Part shown: in pieces, positions 10,943 to 22,868 of the stretch
Layout: the number at the start of each line of letters is the position of its first letter
Numbering within the stretch: position 1 is the first letter of the stretch
Assembly (NCBI GenBank): GCA_032718475.1
Contig: JAUCBJ010004954.1
Coordinates: 5,001-63,874 of the forward strand
Reading direction: 5' to 3'
Source of the DNA: Nemertoderma westbladi
Lineage: Eukaryota; Xenacoelomorpha; Nemertodermatida; Nemertodermatidae
Length of the DNA stretch: 58,874 nucleotides
Program-made: the position numbers and the translations under genes
The notes under the pieces: generated by a model
The model's database searches: none
Seen by the model: the letters and a program-made list of their open reading frames with translations, nothing else
Told to the model about the DNA's origin: nothing

Positions 10943-13609
10943 TTACTGAGGACTTTCAAAGTTAACTGTAACAATTTTGGTCTTTTTGGAGTTAATAAAA
11001 AGACCAACACTAGAAGCAGCCTGTTCTAATGCGCTGAGGAGCCGTTGGGCTCCCTCTAGTGATTCTGAGAGTACTCCTAAGTCATCAGCAAAGTCTAGAT
11101 CAGTTAGGTACTTGGCAGGATTTCCTCGACTTCTGGAGCCAGTAGGTGGAGTTATCATCACCCCATCATCATTATAATGATCTAAGGACATGCGTAGAAC
11201 ATAGTCAACCACAATAATGAACAAGAATGGTGCAAGTGTGTCTCCTTGGAGGACGCCCCATAACACTTCAAATGGTTCTGTGTCACCGTCAACAGTAGAC
11301 ACAAATGTTGTCGAACCATCATATACTGATCTGATTGCTGCAATAATTTCATCAGGAATCCCATATAATGAAAGTATGCTGAACATATGTGAGCGAGAGA
11401 CTGAATCAAAGGCCTTGAAGAAGTCAACAAAGATAACAGCCAGATGCCTGTCTTTCTTTTTTGATAACTCTTCAATTATCCTCCTAAGTGCCAAAATGGG
11501 CTCCATGGTCCCACGACCTTTACGGAACCCATTCTGATTTCCACGGAGCAGTCTCTCAATGGGATCCCTGATGCGATTTAATAGAATCCTATTGTATAGC
11601 TTTGCAGCAATCGAGATCAATGAGATTCCCCGAAAAGAACCATAGAGTGTTAGGTTGCTCTTGTTGGGAACTGGCACCAACTTATTTGTTTTCATTTCTT
11701 GTGGGACTCTTGTTGTTCGGTACATGTCTACTATGATGGGATAGATGAGCTTTAAACACTCAGGTATTTTAAAGACCTCAGGGGGAACACCATCTACTCC
11801 ACTGGCACGATTGGTCTTAATGCTCTTTGCAGCAGCCTTCACTTCTGCAAAGGAGATATCGCCAATGGGAATATCTGGGAGTACAGACTCAGACACTTTT
11901 ACTTCTATAAAGTTATCAGGCAATACCCTGTCATTATTGAGGAGCTTTTCAAAGTGGGCTTTCCAACCATTGAGCCGATCGGCTGGTGATTCAGCCTTAA
12001 CCTTGGTGGTTGGTTGGCTTTTCCGCCCAGTAAGCAGATTGATCGATTTCCATGCCTGCGATGATTGCCTGCTGTCGTCAGCATCATTGATGGCATCAAC
12101 CTGTTGGTTTATTAGCTCCTGTAGATTAGCAGAGTACTGCCTGTTCAGGGACCTAGATGCAGCCTTAACTGCATTCTTGGCTGCTGTAGTCTGTTTGAGC
12201 CGGGACTCTTTCTGCGCCTTATGAAGGTCATTTCGGCACTTCTGAATTTTGTTGTCAGTCCAGGGGGCCCTTTTCCTGTTTCGAGGATATACAGGAACTG
12301 TTTCTGCAGCTGCTAACTTAACTGCTTCTGTAAAGGCAGTATAGCCCTCACAGTGATCTGCCGCCTCAGAGGCAAGAGCCTCATACCTGTTGCTCAGCTG
12401 TAGTGTGAAGCTGGATCTCACACTTGGCTGTTGCAACAGAGAGGACCAGTCATGCCGCGGCAAGGCAGATTTCGTTGTTCTGCTAGCACGCAGACTAAGT
12501 CTTACCTTGGCCACAATAAGGCGGTGATCACTGGAGAAGGGTCGAAGTGTAAATGCATTACAGTCTTGTATAGAGCTCCTGTATTTCCTACGAAACAGAA
12601 TATGGTCTATCTGGGACTTGTGACCACTGGGTCCACTATGAGTCCATAGCTTTCCAGTTCGCTTCTTGAACTGGGTTCCAGCCGAAAACAATCCATTTCC
12701 AGAGATAAAATCCTGAAGATGGACAGAATTTCGGTTAACACTATTGCTAAAGACCCAGGGCGATGTAGGTGATTGATGCAGACTTGCATTAAAGTCTCCC
12801 AGGAATGTTAAGAATGCATGCTGATCCACTCCATCAGTAGCTGCTTGTAGATTGTGGTAGAAATTTTCCACCTCCTCTACAGGGGCAACACTAGTTGGAG
12901 AGTAGCACACAATCAGAACCACCTTAGGAAACTTCTTAGCCAGTCTTCCAGAACATGCGAAGTGGCAACGGATGATGCGGTTAGAGATTTGGTCTATTTT
13001 GTCCAATGCTGCATGTGCAGTTGGATTCATCAATAGACCAATTCCACCATTGCCACTATCATCTGCTGACGCGAGGGCGAGTCGCCAACCGCCCCCCATG
13101 TCCTTAATCAGAACCTCATCAGTCTGTCCAGTCTGCATTCGGTGCTCTTGAACACCCACTGCGCTAAGAGAAAGCTTATCTGCCAAGGCAGTCAGCTCAC
13201 CTTGTCGCATTGGGGACCCGAGTGTTAGGGTGTTTACTGAGGCTAGTCTTGTGACTTGCCTCAGATTCATCAATGGCTTTGTTGGTCGGGGTGGAACATG
13301 AGAGTAACCTCCAACTCCAGAATCCCTCTCCCCATCACAATCTGGCCTTCCTGGTGACCCAGGGTTTGGGCCAGAAAGGTCATCAGGAAAGGGACTCAAA
13401 GAATTGTTGGCTGCTCTCTCTCCAATAGGGGGTGAGACAGGCAGCCGGTCAGGAGTTAACTGACGCCTGTGAGGCCGATTGTGTCCGGTAATTCCACTGG
13501 CCTCTAGTGGCCGGACCTCCGCATTGCTAATGTAATCCATAGTGGGGGTTGGGGGGTGCTTTTTTGCCGAGTCAGCTCTCGGGGCAAATACCACACCCTG
13601 GTTTGCCAT
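10943..13609 (-). CDS. LINE-B endonuclease/reverse transcriptase polyprotein
   Basis: The frame from the first in-frame ATG (13609; a non-ATG start upstream is not needed) encodes 888 aa. After a low-complexity N-terminus, residues ~130-380 form an APE-type endonuclease: VGVQEHRMQ with the metal-binding Glu, LGDFNAS, SQIDHILF and SSDHRLIV. The RT follows: FRGISLISIAAKLYNR, NGFRKGRGT, FVDFFKAFDS, GVLQGDTLAPFLF and FADDLGVLSE. Such proteins nick target DNA and copy their own RNA at the nick. The frame stops at a TAA after ESPQ. The diverged copy at 31640-32815 has a Glu codon at that place, so the stop looks like a point change. The copy is otherwise intact, suggesting a recent insertion. Confidence 0.88.
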   Translation of the reverse strand: MANQGVVFAPRADSAKKHPPTPTMDYISNAEVRPLEASGITGHNRPHRRQLTPDRLPVSPPIGERAANNSLSPFPDDLSGPNPGSPGRPDCDGERDSGVGGYSHVPPRPTKPLMNLRQVTRLASVNTLTLGSPMRQGELTALADKLSLSAVGVQEHRMQTGQTDEVLIKDMGGGWRLALASADDSGNGGIGLLMNPTAHAALDKIDQISNRIIRCHFACSGRLAKKFPKVVLIVCYSPTSVAPVEEVENFYHNLQAATDGVDQHAFLTFLGDFNASLHQSPTSPWVFSNSVNRNSVHLQDFISGNGLFSAGTQFKKRTGKLWTHSGPSGHKSQIDHILFRRKYRSSIQDCNAFTLRPFSSDHRLIVAKVRLSLRASRTTKSALPRHDWSSLLQQPSVRSSFTLQLSNRYEALASEAADHCEGYTAFTEAVKLAAAETVPVYPRNRKRAPWTDNKIQKCRNDLHKAQKESRLKQTTAAKNAVKAASRSLNRQYSANLQELINQQVDAINDADDSRQSSQAWKSINLLTGRKSQPTTKVKAESPADRLNGWKAHFEKLLNNDRVLPDNFIEVKVSESVLPDIPIGDISFAEVKAAAKSIKTNRASGVDGVPPEVFKIPECLKLIYPIIVDMYRTTRVPQEMKTNKLVPVPNKSNLTLYGSFRGISLISIAAKLYNRILLNRIRDPIERLLRGNQNGFRKGRGTMEPILALRRIIEELSKKKDRHLAVIFVDFFKAFDSVSRSHMFSILSLYGIPDEIIAAIRSVYDGSTTFVSTVDGDTEPFEVLWGVLQGDTLAPFLFIIVVDYVLRMSLDHYNDDGVMITPPTGSRSRGNPAKYLTDLDFADDLGVLSESLEGAQRLLSALEQAASSVGLFINSKKTKIVTVNFESPQ

Positions 13610-13989
13610 TCCACAGGGTGGGTGTCGCAATGGAGTCAGATATGAGGCCCATCACCCGTATCTACTCTGGCGCACATGACCCACCATTGGCTGTTGCAGC
13701 TCAGCAGCTTGCCCTGTACCCTTGCTGCCAGGTGCAGGTCGCAGTGAACACTCTACTCCTGACCAGCCATTGGTAGATCACCATCTGCCTGGTCAGGCCA
13801 TATACCCCTGCAGCCAAGTATATGGGTCCTTAATCCAGGACCAAGGGCGTCCTTATCCCAGAACGAAGGGGGTCCTAGTTACAGGACCAGATTTGCCCTA
13901 GTAAGAGGGTCTATGCAGCTACAGGTGGCACCTCCTATATGCTGCATGGAGGTGGCAAGTTTTCTTGATCAATGACCTAGAATACCTGA

Positions 13990-16900
13990 TCTGACCTGAA
14001 CTTTTAAACTAGAAGATCATGAATGTTAATTCGGTAATTAAAAGGTCATTGACCTTTTAAACTATAAGATAATGAATGTTAATTCAGGAATAGGTCATTG
14101 ACCTTTTAAACTACAAGATAATGAATGTTGATTCGGTAATTAAAAGTCATTGACCTTTTAAACTATAAGATAATTAATGTTAATTCGGGAAAAGGCCATT
14201 GACCTTTTAAATAGAAGATAATGAACGTTAATTAATTAAAAGGTCATTGACCTTTTAAACTAGAAGATAATGAATGTTAATTCGGGAATAGGTCATTGAC
14301 CTTTTAAACTAGAAGATAATGAATGTTGATTCGGTAATTAAAGGTCATTGACCTTTTAATCAGAAGATAATGAATGTTAATTTTGGTAATTAAAAGGTCA
14401 TTGACCTTTTAAACAGAAGATAATGAATGTTAATTTTGGTAATTAAAAGGTCATTGACCTTTTAAACTAGAAGATAATGAATGTTGATTCGGTCATTAAA
14501 AGGGCATTGACCTTTTAAACTAGAAGATAATGAATGTTAATTTTGGTAATTAAAAGGTCATTGACCTTTTAAACTAGAAGATAATGAATGTTGATTCGGT
14601 AATTAAAAGGTCATTGACCTTTTAAAATAGAAGATAATGAATGTTAATTCGGGAATAGGTCATTGACCCTTTAAACAGAAGAACCTGAATGTTAATTCGC
14701 CAATGAAAAGGTCATTGACCTTTTAAACAGAAGATAATGAATGTTAATTCGGTAATTAAAAGGTCATTGACCTTTTATACTAGAAGATAATGAATGTTAA
14801 TTCGGGAATAGGTCATTGACCTTTTAAACAGAAAATAATGAATGTTAATTATTTAAAAGGTCATTGACCTTTTAAACAGAAGATAATGAATGTTAATTCG
14901 GTAATTAAAAGGTCATTGACCTTTTAAACAGAAGATAATGAATGTTAATTCGGTAATTAAAAGGTCATTGACCTTTTAAACAGAAAATAATGAATGTTAA
15001 TTATTTAAAAGGTCATTGACCTTTTAAACAGAAGATAATGAATGTTAATTCGGTAATTAAAAGGTCATTGACCTTTTAAACAGAAAATAATGAATGTTAA
15101 TTATTTAAAAGGTAATTGACCTTTTAAACAGAAAATAATGAATGTTAATTATTTAAAAGGTCATTGACCTTTTAAACAAAAGATAATGAATGTTAATTCG
15201 GTAATTAAAAGGTCATTGACCTTTTAAACAGAAGAACCTGAATGTTAATTCGGCAATTAAAAGGTCATTGACATTTTAAACTAGAAGATAATGAATGTTA
15301 ATTAGGTAATTAAAAGGTCATTGAACTTTTAAAAACAGAATAACCTGAATGTTAATTCAGCAATTAAAAGGTCATTGACCTTTTAAACAGAGGGATAATG
15401 AATGTTAATTCGGTAATTAAAAGGTCATTGACCTTTTATACTAGAAGATAATGAATGTTAATTCGGTAATTAAAAGGTCATTGACCTTTTACACAGAAGA
15501 ACCTGAATGTTAATTCGGCAATTAAAAGGTCATTGACCTTTTAAACTAGAAGATAATGAATGTTAATTTTGGTAATTAAAAGGTCATTGACCTTTTAAAC
15601 AGAAGATAATGAATGTTAATTCGGTAATTAAAAGGTCATTGACCTTTTATACTAGAAGATAATGAATGTTAATTCGGGAATAGGTCATTGACCTTTTAAA
15701 CAGAAGAACCTGAATGATATTTCGGCAATTAAAAGGTCATTGACCTTTTAAACAGAAGAACCTGAATGTTAATTCGGCAATTAAAAGGTCATTGACCTTT
15801 TAAACATATGAACCTGAATGTTAATTCGGCAATTAAAAGGTCATGGGCCTTTTAAACAGAAGATAATGAATGTTAATACGGGAATAGGTCATTGATCTTT
15901 TAAACAAAAGATAATGAATGTTAATACGGGAATAGGTCATTGATCTTTTAAACAGAAGATAATGAATGTTAATTATTTAAAAGGTCATTGACCTTTTAAA
16001 CAGAAGAACCTGAATGTTAATTCGGCAATTAAAAGGTCATTGACCTTTTAAACATAAGAACCTGAATGTTAATTCGGCAATTAAATGGTCATTGACCTTT
16101 TAAACATAAGAACCTGAATGTTAATTCGGCAATTAAAAGGTCATTGACCTTTTAAACAGAAGATAATGAATGTTAATACGGGAATAGGTCATTGATCTTT
16201 TAAACAGAAGATAATGAATGTTAATTATTTAAAAGGTCATTGACCTTTTAAACAGAAGAACCTGAATGTTAATTCGGCAATTAAAAGGTCATTGACCTTT
16301 TAAACAGAAGATAATGAATGTTAATTCGGTAATTAAAAGGTCATTGACCTTTTAAACAGAAGATAATGAATGTTAATTATTTAAAAGGTCATTGACCTTT
16401 TAAAAACAGAATAACCTGAATGTTAATTCGGCAATTAAAAGGTCATTGACCTTTTAAACAGAAGATAATGAATGTTAATTCGGTAATTAAAAGGTCATTA
16501 ACCTTTTAAACAGAAGATAATGAATGTTAATACGGGAATAGGTCATTGATCTTTTAAACAGAAGATAATGAATGTTAATTATTTAAAAGGTCATTGACCT
16601 TTTAAAAACAGAATAACCTGAATGTTAATTCGCCAATTAAAAGGTCATTGACCTTTTAAACAGAAGATAATGAATGTTAATTCGGTAATTAAAAGGTCAT
16701 TGACCTTTTAAACAGAAGATAATGAATGTTAATTATTTAAAAGGTCATTGACCTTTTAAAAACAGAATAACCTGAATGTTAATTCGGCAATTAAAAGGTC
16801 ATTGACCTTTTAAACAGAAGATAATGAATGTTAATTCGGTAATTAAAAGGTCATTGACCTTTTAAACAGAAGATAATGAATGTTAATACGGGAATAGGTC

Positions 16901-19900
16901 ATTGATCTTTTAAACAGAAGATAATGAATGTTAATTATTTAAAAGGTCATTGACCTTTTAAAAACAGAATAACCTGAATGTTAATTCGGCAATTAAAAGG
17001 TCATTGACCTTTTAAACAGAAGATAATGAATGTTAATTCGGTAATTAAAAGGTAATTGACCTTTTAAACAGAAGATAATGAATGTTAATTATTTAAAAGG
17101 TCATTGACCTTTTAAAAACAGAATAACCTGAATGTTAATTCGGCAATTAAAAGGTCATTGACCTTTTATACTAGAAGATAATGAATGTTAATTTTGGTAA
17201 TTAAAAGGTCATTGACCTTTTATACTAGAAGATAATGAAAGTTAATTCGGGAATAGGTCATTGACCTTTTAAACAGAAGAACCTGAATGTTAATTCGCCA
17301 ATTAAAAGGTCATTGACCTTTTAAACATAAGAACCTGAATGTTAATTCGCCAATTAAAAGGTCATTGACCTTTAATACTAGAAGATAATGAATGTTAATT
17401 TTGGTAATTAAAAGGTCATTGACCTTTTATACTAGAAGATAATGAAAGTTAATTCGGGAGTAGGTCATTGACCTTTTAAACAGAAGAACCTGAATGTTAA
17501 TTCGCCAATTAAAAGGTCATTGACCTTTTATACTAGAAGATAATGAATGTTAATTTTGGTAATTAAAAGGTCATTGACCTTTTATACTAGAAGATAATGA
17601 AAGTTAATTCTGGAATAGGTCATTGACCTTTTAAAAACAGAATAACCTGAATGTTAATTCGGCAATTAAAAGGTCATTGACCTTTTAAACAGAAGATAAT
17701 GAATGTTAATTCGGCAATTAAAAGGTCATTGACCTTTTACACAGAAGAACCTGAATGTTAATTCGGCAATTAAAAGGTCATTGACCTTTTAAACTAGAAG
17801 ATAATGAATGTTAATTTTGGTAATTAAAAGGTCATTGACCTTTTATACTAGAAGATAATGAAAGTTAATTCGGGAATAGGTCATTGACCTTTTAAACAGA
17901 AGAACCTGAATGTTAATTCGCCAATTAAAAGGTCATTGACCTTTTAAACATAAGAACCTGAATGTTAATTCGGCAATTAAAAGGTCATTGACCTTTTAAA
18001 CATAAGAACCTGAATGTTAATTCGGCAATTAAAAGGTCATTGACCTTTTAAACAGAAGAACCTGAATGTTAATTCGCCAATTAAAAGGTCATTGACCTTT
18101 TAAACAGAAGAACCTGAATGTTAATTCGGCAATTAAAAGGTCATTGACCTTTTAAACATAAGAACCTGAATGTTAATTCGGCAATTAAAAGGTCATTGAC
18201 CTTTTAAACAGAAGATAATGAATGTTAATACGGGAATAGGTCATTGATCTTTTAAACAGAAGATAATGAATGTTAATTATTTAAAAGGTCATTGACCTTT
18301 TAAACAGAAGAACCTGAATGTTAATTCGGCAATTAAAAGGTCATTGACCTTTTAAACATAAGAACCTGAATGTTAATTCGGCAATTAAAAGGTCATTGAC
18401 CTTTTAAACAGAAGATAATGAATGTTAATACGGGAATAGGTCATTGATCTTTTAAACAGAAGATAATGAATGTTAATTATTTAAAAGGTCATTGACCTTT
18501 TAAACAGAAGAACCTGAATGTTAATTCGGCAATTAAAAGGTCATTGACCTTTTAAACATAAGAACCTGAATGTTAATTCGGCAATTAAAAGGTCATTGAC
18601 CTTTTAAACAGAAGATACTGAATGTTAATTCGGGAATAGGTCATTGATCTTTTAAACAGAAGATAATGAATGTTAATTATTTAAAAGGTCATTGACCTTT
18701 TAAAAACAGAATAACCTGAATGTTAATTCGGCAATTAAAAGGTCATTGACCTTTTATACTAGAAGATAATGAATGTTAATTTTGGTAATTAAAAGGTCAT
18801 TGACCTTTTATACTAGAAGATAATGAAAGTTAATTCGGGAATAGGTCATTGACCTTTTAAACAGAAGAACCTGAATGTTAATTCGCCAATTAAAAGGTCA
18901 TTGACCTTTTAAACATAAGAACCTGAATGTTAATTCGCCAATTAAAAGGTCATTGACCTTTTATACTAGAAGATAATGAATGTTAATTTTGGTAATTAAA
19001 AGGTCATTGACCTTTTATACTAGAAGATAATGAAAGTTAATTCGGGAGTAGGTCATTGACCTTTTAAACAGAAGAACCTGAATGTTAATTCGCCAATTAA
19101 AAGGTCATTGACCTTTTATACTAGAAGATAATGAATGTTAATTTTGGTAATTAAAAGGTCATTGACCTTTTATACTAGAAGATAATGAAAGTTAATTCGG
19201 GAATAGGTCATTGACCTTTTAAAAACAGAATAACCTGAATGTTAATTCGGCAATTAAAAGGTCATTGACTTTTTAAACAGAAGATAATGAATGTTAATTC
19301 GGCAATTAAAAGGTCATTGACCTTTTACACAGAAGAACCTGAATGTTAATTCGGCAATTAAAAGGTCATTGACCTTTTAAACTAGAAGATAATGAATGTT
19401 AATTTTGGTAATTAAAAGGTCATTGACCTTTTATACTAGTAGATAATGAAAGTTAATTCGGGAATAGGTCATTGACCTTTTAAACAGAAGAACCTGAATG
19501 TTAATTCGCCAATTAAAAGGTCATTGACCTTTTAAACATAAGAACCTGAATGTTAATTCGGCAATTAAAAGGTCATTGACCTTTTAAACATAAGAACCTG
19601 AATGTTAATTCGGCAATTAAAAGGTCATTGACCTTTTAAACATAAGAACCTGAATGTTAATTCGGCAATTAAAAGGTCATTGACCTTTTAAACATAAGAA
19701 CCTGAATGTTAATTCGCCAATTAAAAGGTCATTGACCTTTTAAACATAAGAACCTGAATGTTAATTCGGCAATTAAAAGGTCATTGACCTTTTAAACATA
19801 AGAACCTGAATGTTAATTCGGCAATTAAAAGGTCATTGACCTTTTAAACAGAAGATAATGAATGTTAATACGGGAATAGGTCATTGATCTTTTAAACAGA

Positions 19901-20420
19901 AGATAATGAATGTTAATTATTTAAAAGGTCATTGACCTTTTAAACAGAAGAACCTGAATGTTAATTCGGCAATTAAAAGGTCATTGACCTTTTAAACATA
20001 AGAACCTGAATGTTAATTCGGCAATTAAAAGGTCATTGACCTTTTAAACAGAAGATAATGAATGTTAATACGGGAATAGGTCATTGATCTTTTAAACAGA
20101 AGATAATGAATGTTAATTATTTAAAAGGTCATTGACCTTTTAAACAGAAGAACCTGAATGTTAATTCGGCAATTAAAAGGTCATTGACCTTTTAAACATA
20201 AGAACCTGAATGTTAATTCGGCAATTAAAAGGTCATTGACCTTTTAAACAGAAGATAATGAATGTTAATTCGGGAATAGGTCATTGATCTTTTAAACAGA
20301 AGATAATGAATGTTAATTATTTAAAAGGTCATTGACCTTTTACACTAAAAGATCCTGAATGTTAATTCGGTAATTAAAAGGTCATTGACATTTTAAACTA
20401 GAAGATAATGAATGTTAAAC
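13990..20420. repeat. IR-1 satellite, main array
   Basis: About 125 units of 45-53 bp. Most contain a perfect 23-bp palindrome around a single central base, with core AAAGGTCATTGACCTTT; this is AGGTCA, one base, TGACCT. The linkers fall into recurring types: GATAATGAATGTTAATTCGG, GAACCTGAATGTTAATTCGG, AATACGGGAATAGGTCATTG (a half-degraded palindrome), TTAATTATTTAAAAGG, and ATACTAGAAGATAATG. Blocks of several types recur in the same order (for example ~199-bp blocks near 18210, 18410, 19855 and 20055), giving higher-order repeats. No open frame is maintained. The array lies in intron 2 of the coiled-coil gene. Confidence 0.95.
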
Positions 20421-20472
20421 CGGTAATAGAAACATGTAAATACATTTACATTTAAGATACTCTTAGATATAT

Positions 20473-20575
20473 GTACCGGTAATTAATGAGTTTCCATCCC
20501 TTATAGAACTCACCTCTCCAACTGTACCGGTAATTAATGAGTTTCCATCCCTTATAGAACTCACCTCTCCAACTG
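20473..20575 (-). repeat. 51-bp tandem duplication of the exon 2 splice donor
   Basis: Two near-identical 51-bp copies start at 20473 and 20524. On the minus strand each contains the end of exon 2 (AGTTGGAGAG) followed by the donor GTGAGTTC and about 35 intron bases ending in TACCGGTAC. The copy joined to the full exon is taken as the functional donor. Use of the distal copy would read through a TGA. Confidence 0.9.
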
Positions 20576-20690
20576 GAGTTCCTCCTTCAATGTTCGTTTA
20601 TCCCTGGAGTCTCGCGCTGTCATCGTCTTGTTCAGTTCAGTCAACTCCGATTGATATTGCTGCAGTTCCAGGTGGTTGTCTAAAACTAAC
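20565..20690 (-). CDS. Exon 2 of unidentified coiled-coil protein
   Basis: The acceptor CTGTTTCAG is followed by 126 nt whose first base completes a Lys codon from exon 1 (AA|G). It encodes LVLDNHLELQQYQSELTE and ends in KEELQLER, a charged helix-forming segment. It ends in phase 2 at GAGAG|GTGAGT, and the donor region is duplicated in tandem immediately downstream. Exon length is a multiple of three, so skipping it would keep the frame. Confidence 0.7.
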
Positions 20691-20699
20691 CTGAAACAG

Positions 20700-21030
20700 T
20701 AGCGGTATTCGTTATTAATGTGGTGTTTATACTGATAGGATTATAATAATTAATTGACGTCACTAAAAAAATAAAATATCCCGGTATTCATAATTTCGAA
20801 CACAATTTATATAATAGAAATAGCTGAATATTATACGGAAAATAATATAAAAGGTAAACATCAATTAATTCCTACTACTGTACTACAGTACTTTATGCTA
20901 TATAGGAAGGTATATACTCACAATTGCTACAAAATGTACAATGTAGGCATAGGTACATATAAATTATATGTACCGTATAGAACTGATAACAACTAAACAG
21001 ATAAACAACCGTTAGAGACTTTCCACTTAC
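20700..21030 (-). other. Intron 1 of the coiled-coil gene
   Basis: A 340-bp AT-rich intron with donor GTAAGT at 21030 and acceptor TTTCAG at 20691. Nothing else was recognised. Confidence 0.6.
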
Positions 21031-21461
21031 TTATATCGCTCCAATTCGCTTTCCAGTTCTGCTATTCGATGTTGATATCGTTCTAAATCTACACCGCATT
21101 GAGAATTATCGCTGTCATCGGAGCCCCTGTCGGTATTACCGGTAGCCGTACCGGTAACACCCGAACAACCACCACCGACACCAATATCTATAAGGTCGCC
21201 TATTTCCACATGTTTCTCCACTACGCGATTTAGAGTAGAGTCAGTAGGTGGACTCCCGGTACCGGTAGTACAAACGGTGTGCTTTACATCCAGAGTTACA
21301 ATAGATGAAGTGGGGATGGAAGAGGTGGCGCCACAGACAGCTTCAGAGCTACATAGACCGAATTCAACGCGATTTCCGATACCGGAATTTAGATCGAGGA
21401 TATCATTTTCTCCATCACATAATTGTCCATTATAAAGGTGTATAGGACGCCATGCAGCCAT
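21031..21461 (-). CDS. Exon 1 of unidentified coiled-coil protein
   Basis: The first in-frame ATG with a strong context (GACATGG) is at 21461; the frame is closed by a TAA shortly upstream of 21539, so the start must lie here or in an unseen upstream exon. The N-terminal ~120 residues are low in charge, with many Gly, Ser, Thr and Val, and look disordered. The last ~20 (YQHRIAELESELERYK) begin the coiled coil that continues in exons 2-4. The donor is AA|GTAAGT. Several TACCGGTA palindromes fall inside the exon and encode TG/GT-rich patches. The gene was not recognised; a cytoskeletal or trafficking adaptor is one possibility from the coiled coil alone. Confidence 0.6.
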
Positions 21462-22073
21462 GTCCTGATGTCCAAATTTTGATACTCTGATACTACCGGT
21501 ACAGTACTTCGAACTAGATTCCAGGAATCTACTTAACACTTTTTACGCATTCTAAATTTCAGAAACGGTCAGTTACAGTTAGTTCTCAGTTCTTGAGAGG
21601 TTCCGGTACCGGTAGCGCGGTAGGTACGTTAGTTCAGTATTTAAATTCTAAAGGCTGATAATAAATAAAATACCGTACAGCCTATAATATGGAATATTGG
21701 CAAAAAGCACGCCACACGGGTTCTGGTTAAACGAAAAGCGCGCCAGCCATGACATTCAATGCGCGCCAACCATTGACCATGAAATTTTGCAATTAGCAAA
21801 AGGTAAGAGTAAAAGTTCGGCCTATCTGATCATTGTAATCTATCAGTTTATGCTGCAGTAGCCTACTGTGAGACGAAAGTATTTCAATTCAACATTAAAA
21901 TGCGAGCGTAGCGGGCCAGGAAATGACTGAATGAGGTGAGGTAGAATAAAACGTCTGTTCTTATCTGATCTGATCTGATCTGACGGCATCTGATCCGATA
22001 ACCAATCAGGAGAAAGAGATATAATATTAACCTAACTGTCTGTTAGGTAAGTAGCCAATAATAGGGGATCGGA

Positions 22074-22173
22074 TCAGGTTGCCCTGTTACGTATCAGTAT
22101 CATCATATGACATAGCAGTACAGTCAGGTTGCCCTGTTACGTATCAGTATCATCATATGACATAGCAGTACAG
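22074..22173. repeat. 50-bp tandem duplication
   Basis: Two exact-looking copies of a ~50-bp segment starting CAGGTTGCCCTGTTACG and ending in GCAGTACAGT lie next to each other in the intergenic region. No function is evident. Confidence 0.9.
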
Positions 22174-22868
22174 TCAGACAGTACAGGCATACCGCCATAC
22201 CGGTAGGCAATGCAGCAACCAGCAAGGCATGTTATTATTTACTAAAAATGCGATATAGGGTGGAGGATGGCGGGTATGAAAGTTGTGTGATTGCCCCAGC
22301 AAAGATGGTCCGACGGCAGAGCCACTAAATGGACGGCGACCGTTCCCGTAATGCTTATTGTTACGGTGTCTGAACGGACAATATCAAGCCAGTGTTGGTT
22401 CTTGAAATTTCAAGCCAACTAATAATTATTGACATATCTTACTGTACTCTTGGCGATTGGCAAGAAGCGGGAGTAGTAATTAAGACTATGCATTCAAGTA
22501 CTATTGGGCCGTCATAATACAACAAGACCAAGGTTTATTATTGCCATGCGTCATGTTTAAGAATGACTTATCATGACATGGCTAGTGTAGTTTATTATAA
22601 TTTATTGGTTACTCCCTTATGTACTCGTGTTATACAAGAAGTGGCGGGCCGTCTCCAGAATTTACCCAGAGTTTGGTTTAACCGAAATAAAGGACATGGA
22701 TTCCGCATTCAATTGTATTTTCACCGTCATATTATACAATTATTAAAGGTTTTTCGCGCGCCATGTTTAATTATGACTTATCGCAACATGTTGTTAAGAA
22801 TTGAGCTCAGGTTTCATCCGTCGTGTGTATAACGACTTATCATGAAACATCCCACAATTCTTAATAAT

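Larger units (their letters stand above)
10280..13985 (-). mobile_element. LINE family B, near full-length copy inserted in the satellite
   Basis: A ~3.7-kb minus-strand non-LTR retrotransposon. It has a ~370-bp leader (13985-13610), one long frame with endonuclease and RT domains (broken by a single stop near 10940), a short 3' UTR with the palindromic-looking GCAGCTGCAATGCAGC, and a (TAG)n end at about 10280. Satellite units flank both ends, so it jumped into a pre-existing array. Target duplications cannot be told apart from the repeat units themselves. Confidence 0.9.

Noticed and set aside
13610-13630. LINE-B start at 13630
   Set aside because: The codon is TTG. The first ATG in frame is at 13609.
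13990-20420. A CRISPR-like look: short palindromic repeats at regular spacing
   Set aside because: The spacers are also repeated and fall into a few types, the genome is eukaryotic and no cas genes exist. It is a satellite.
21462-21539. Extension of coiled-coil exon 1 to 21539
   Set aside because: The codon there is GTG, not ATG, and an in-frame stop lies immediately upstream. The first ATG is at 21461.
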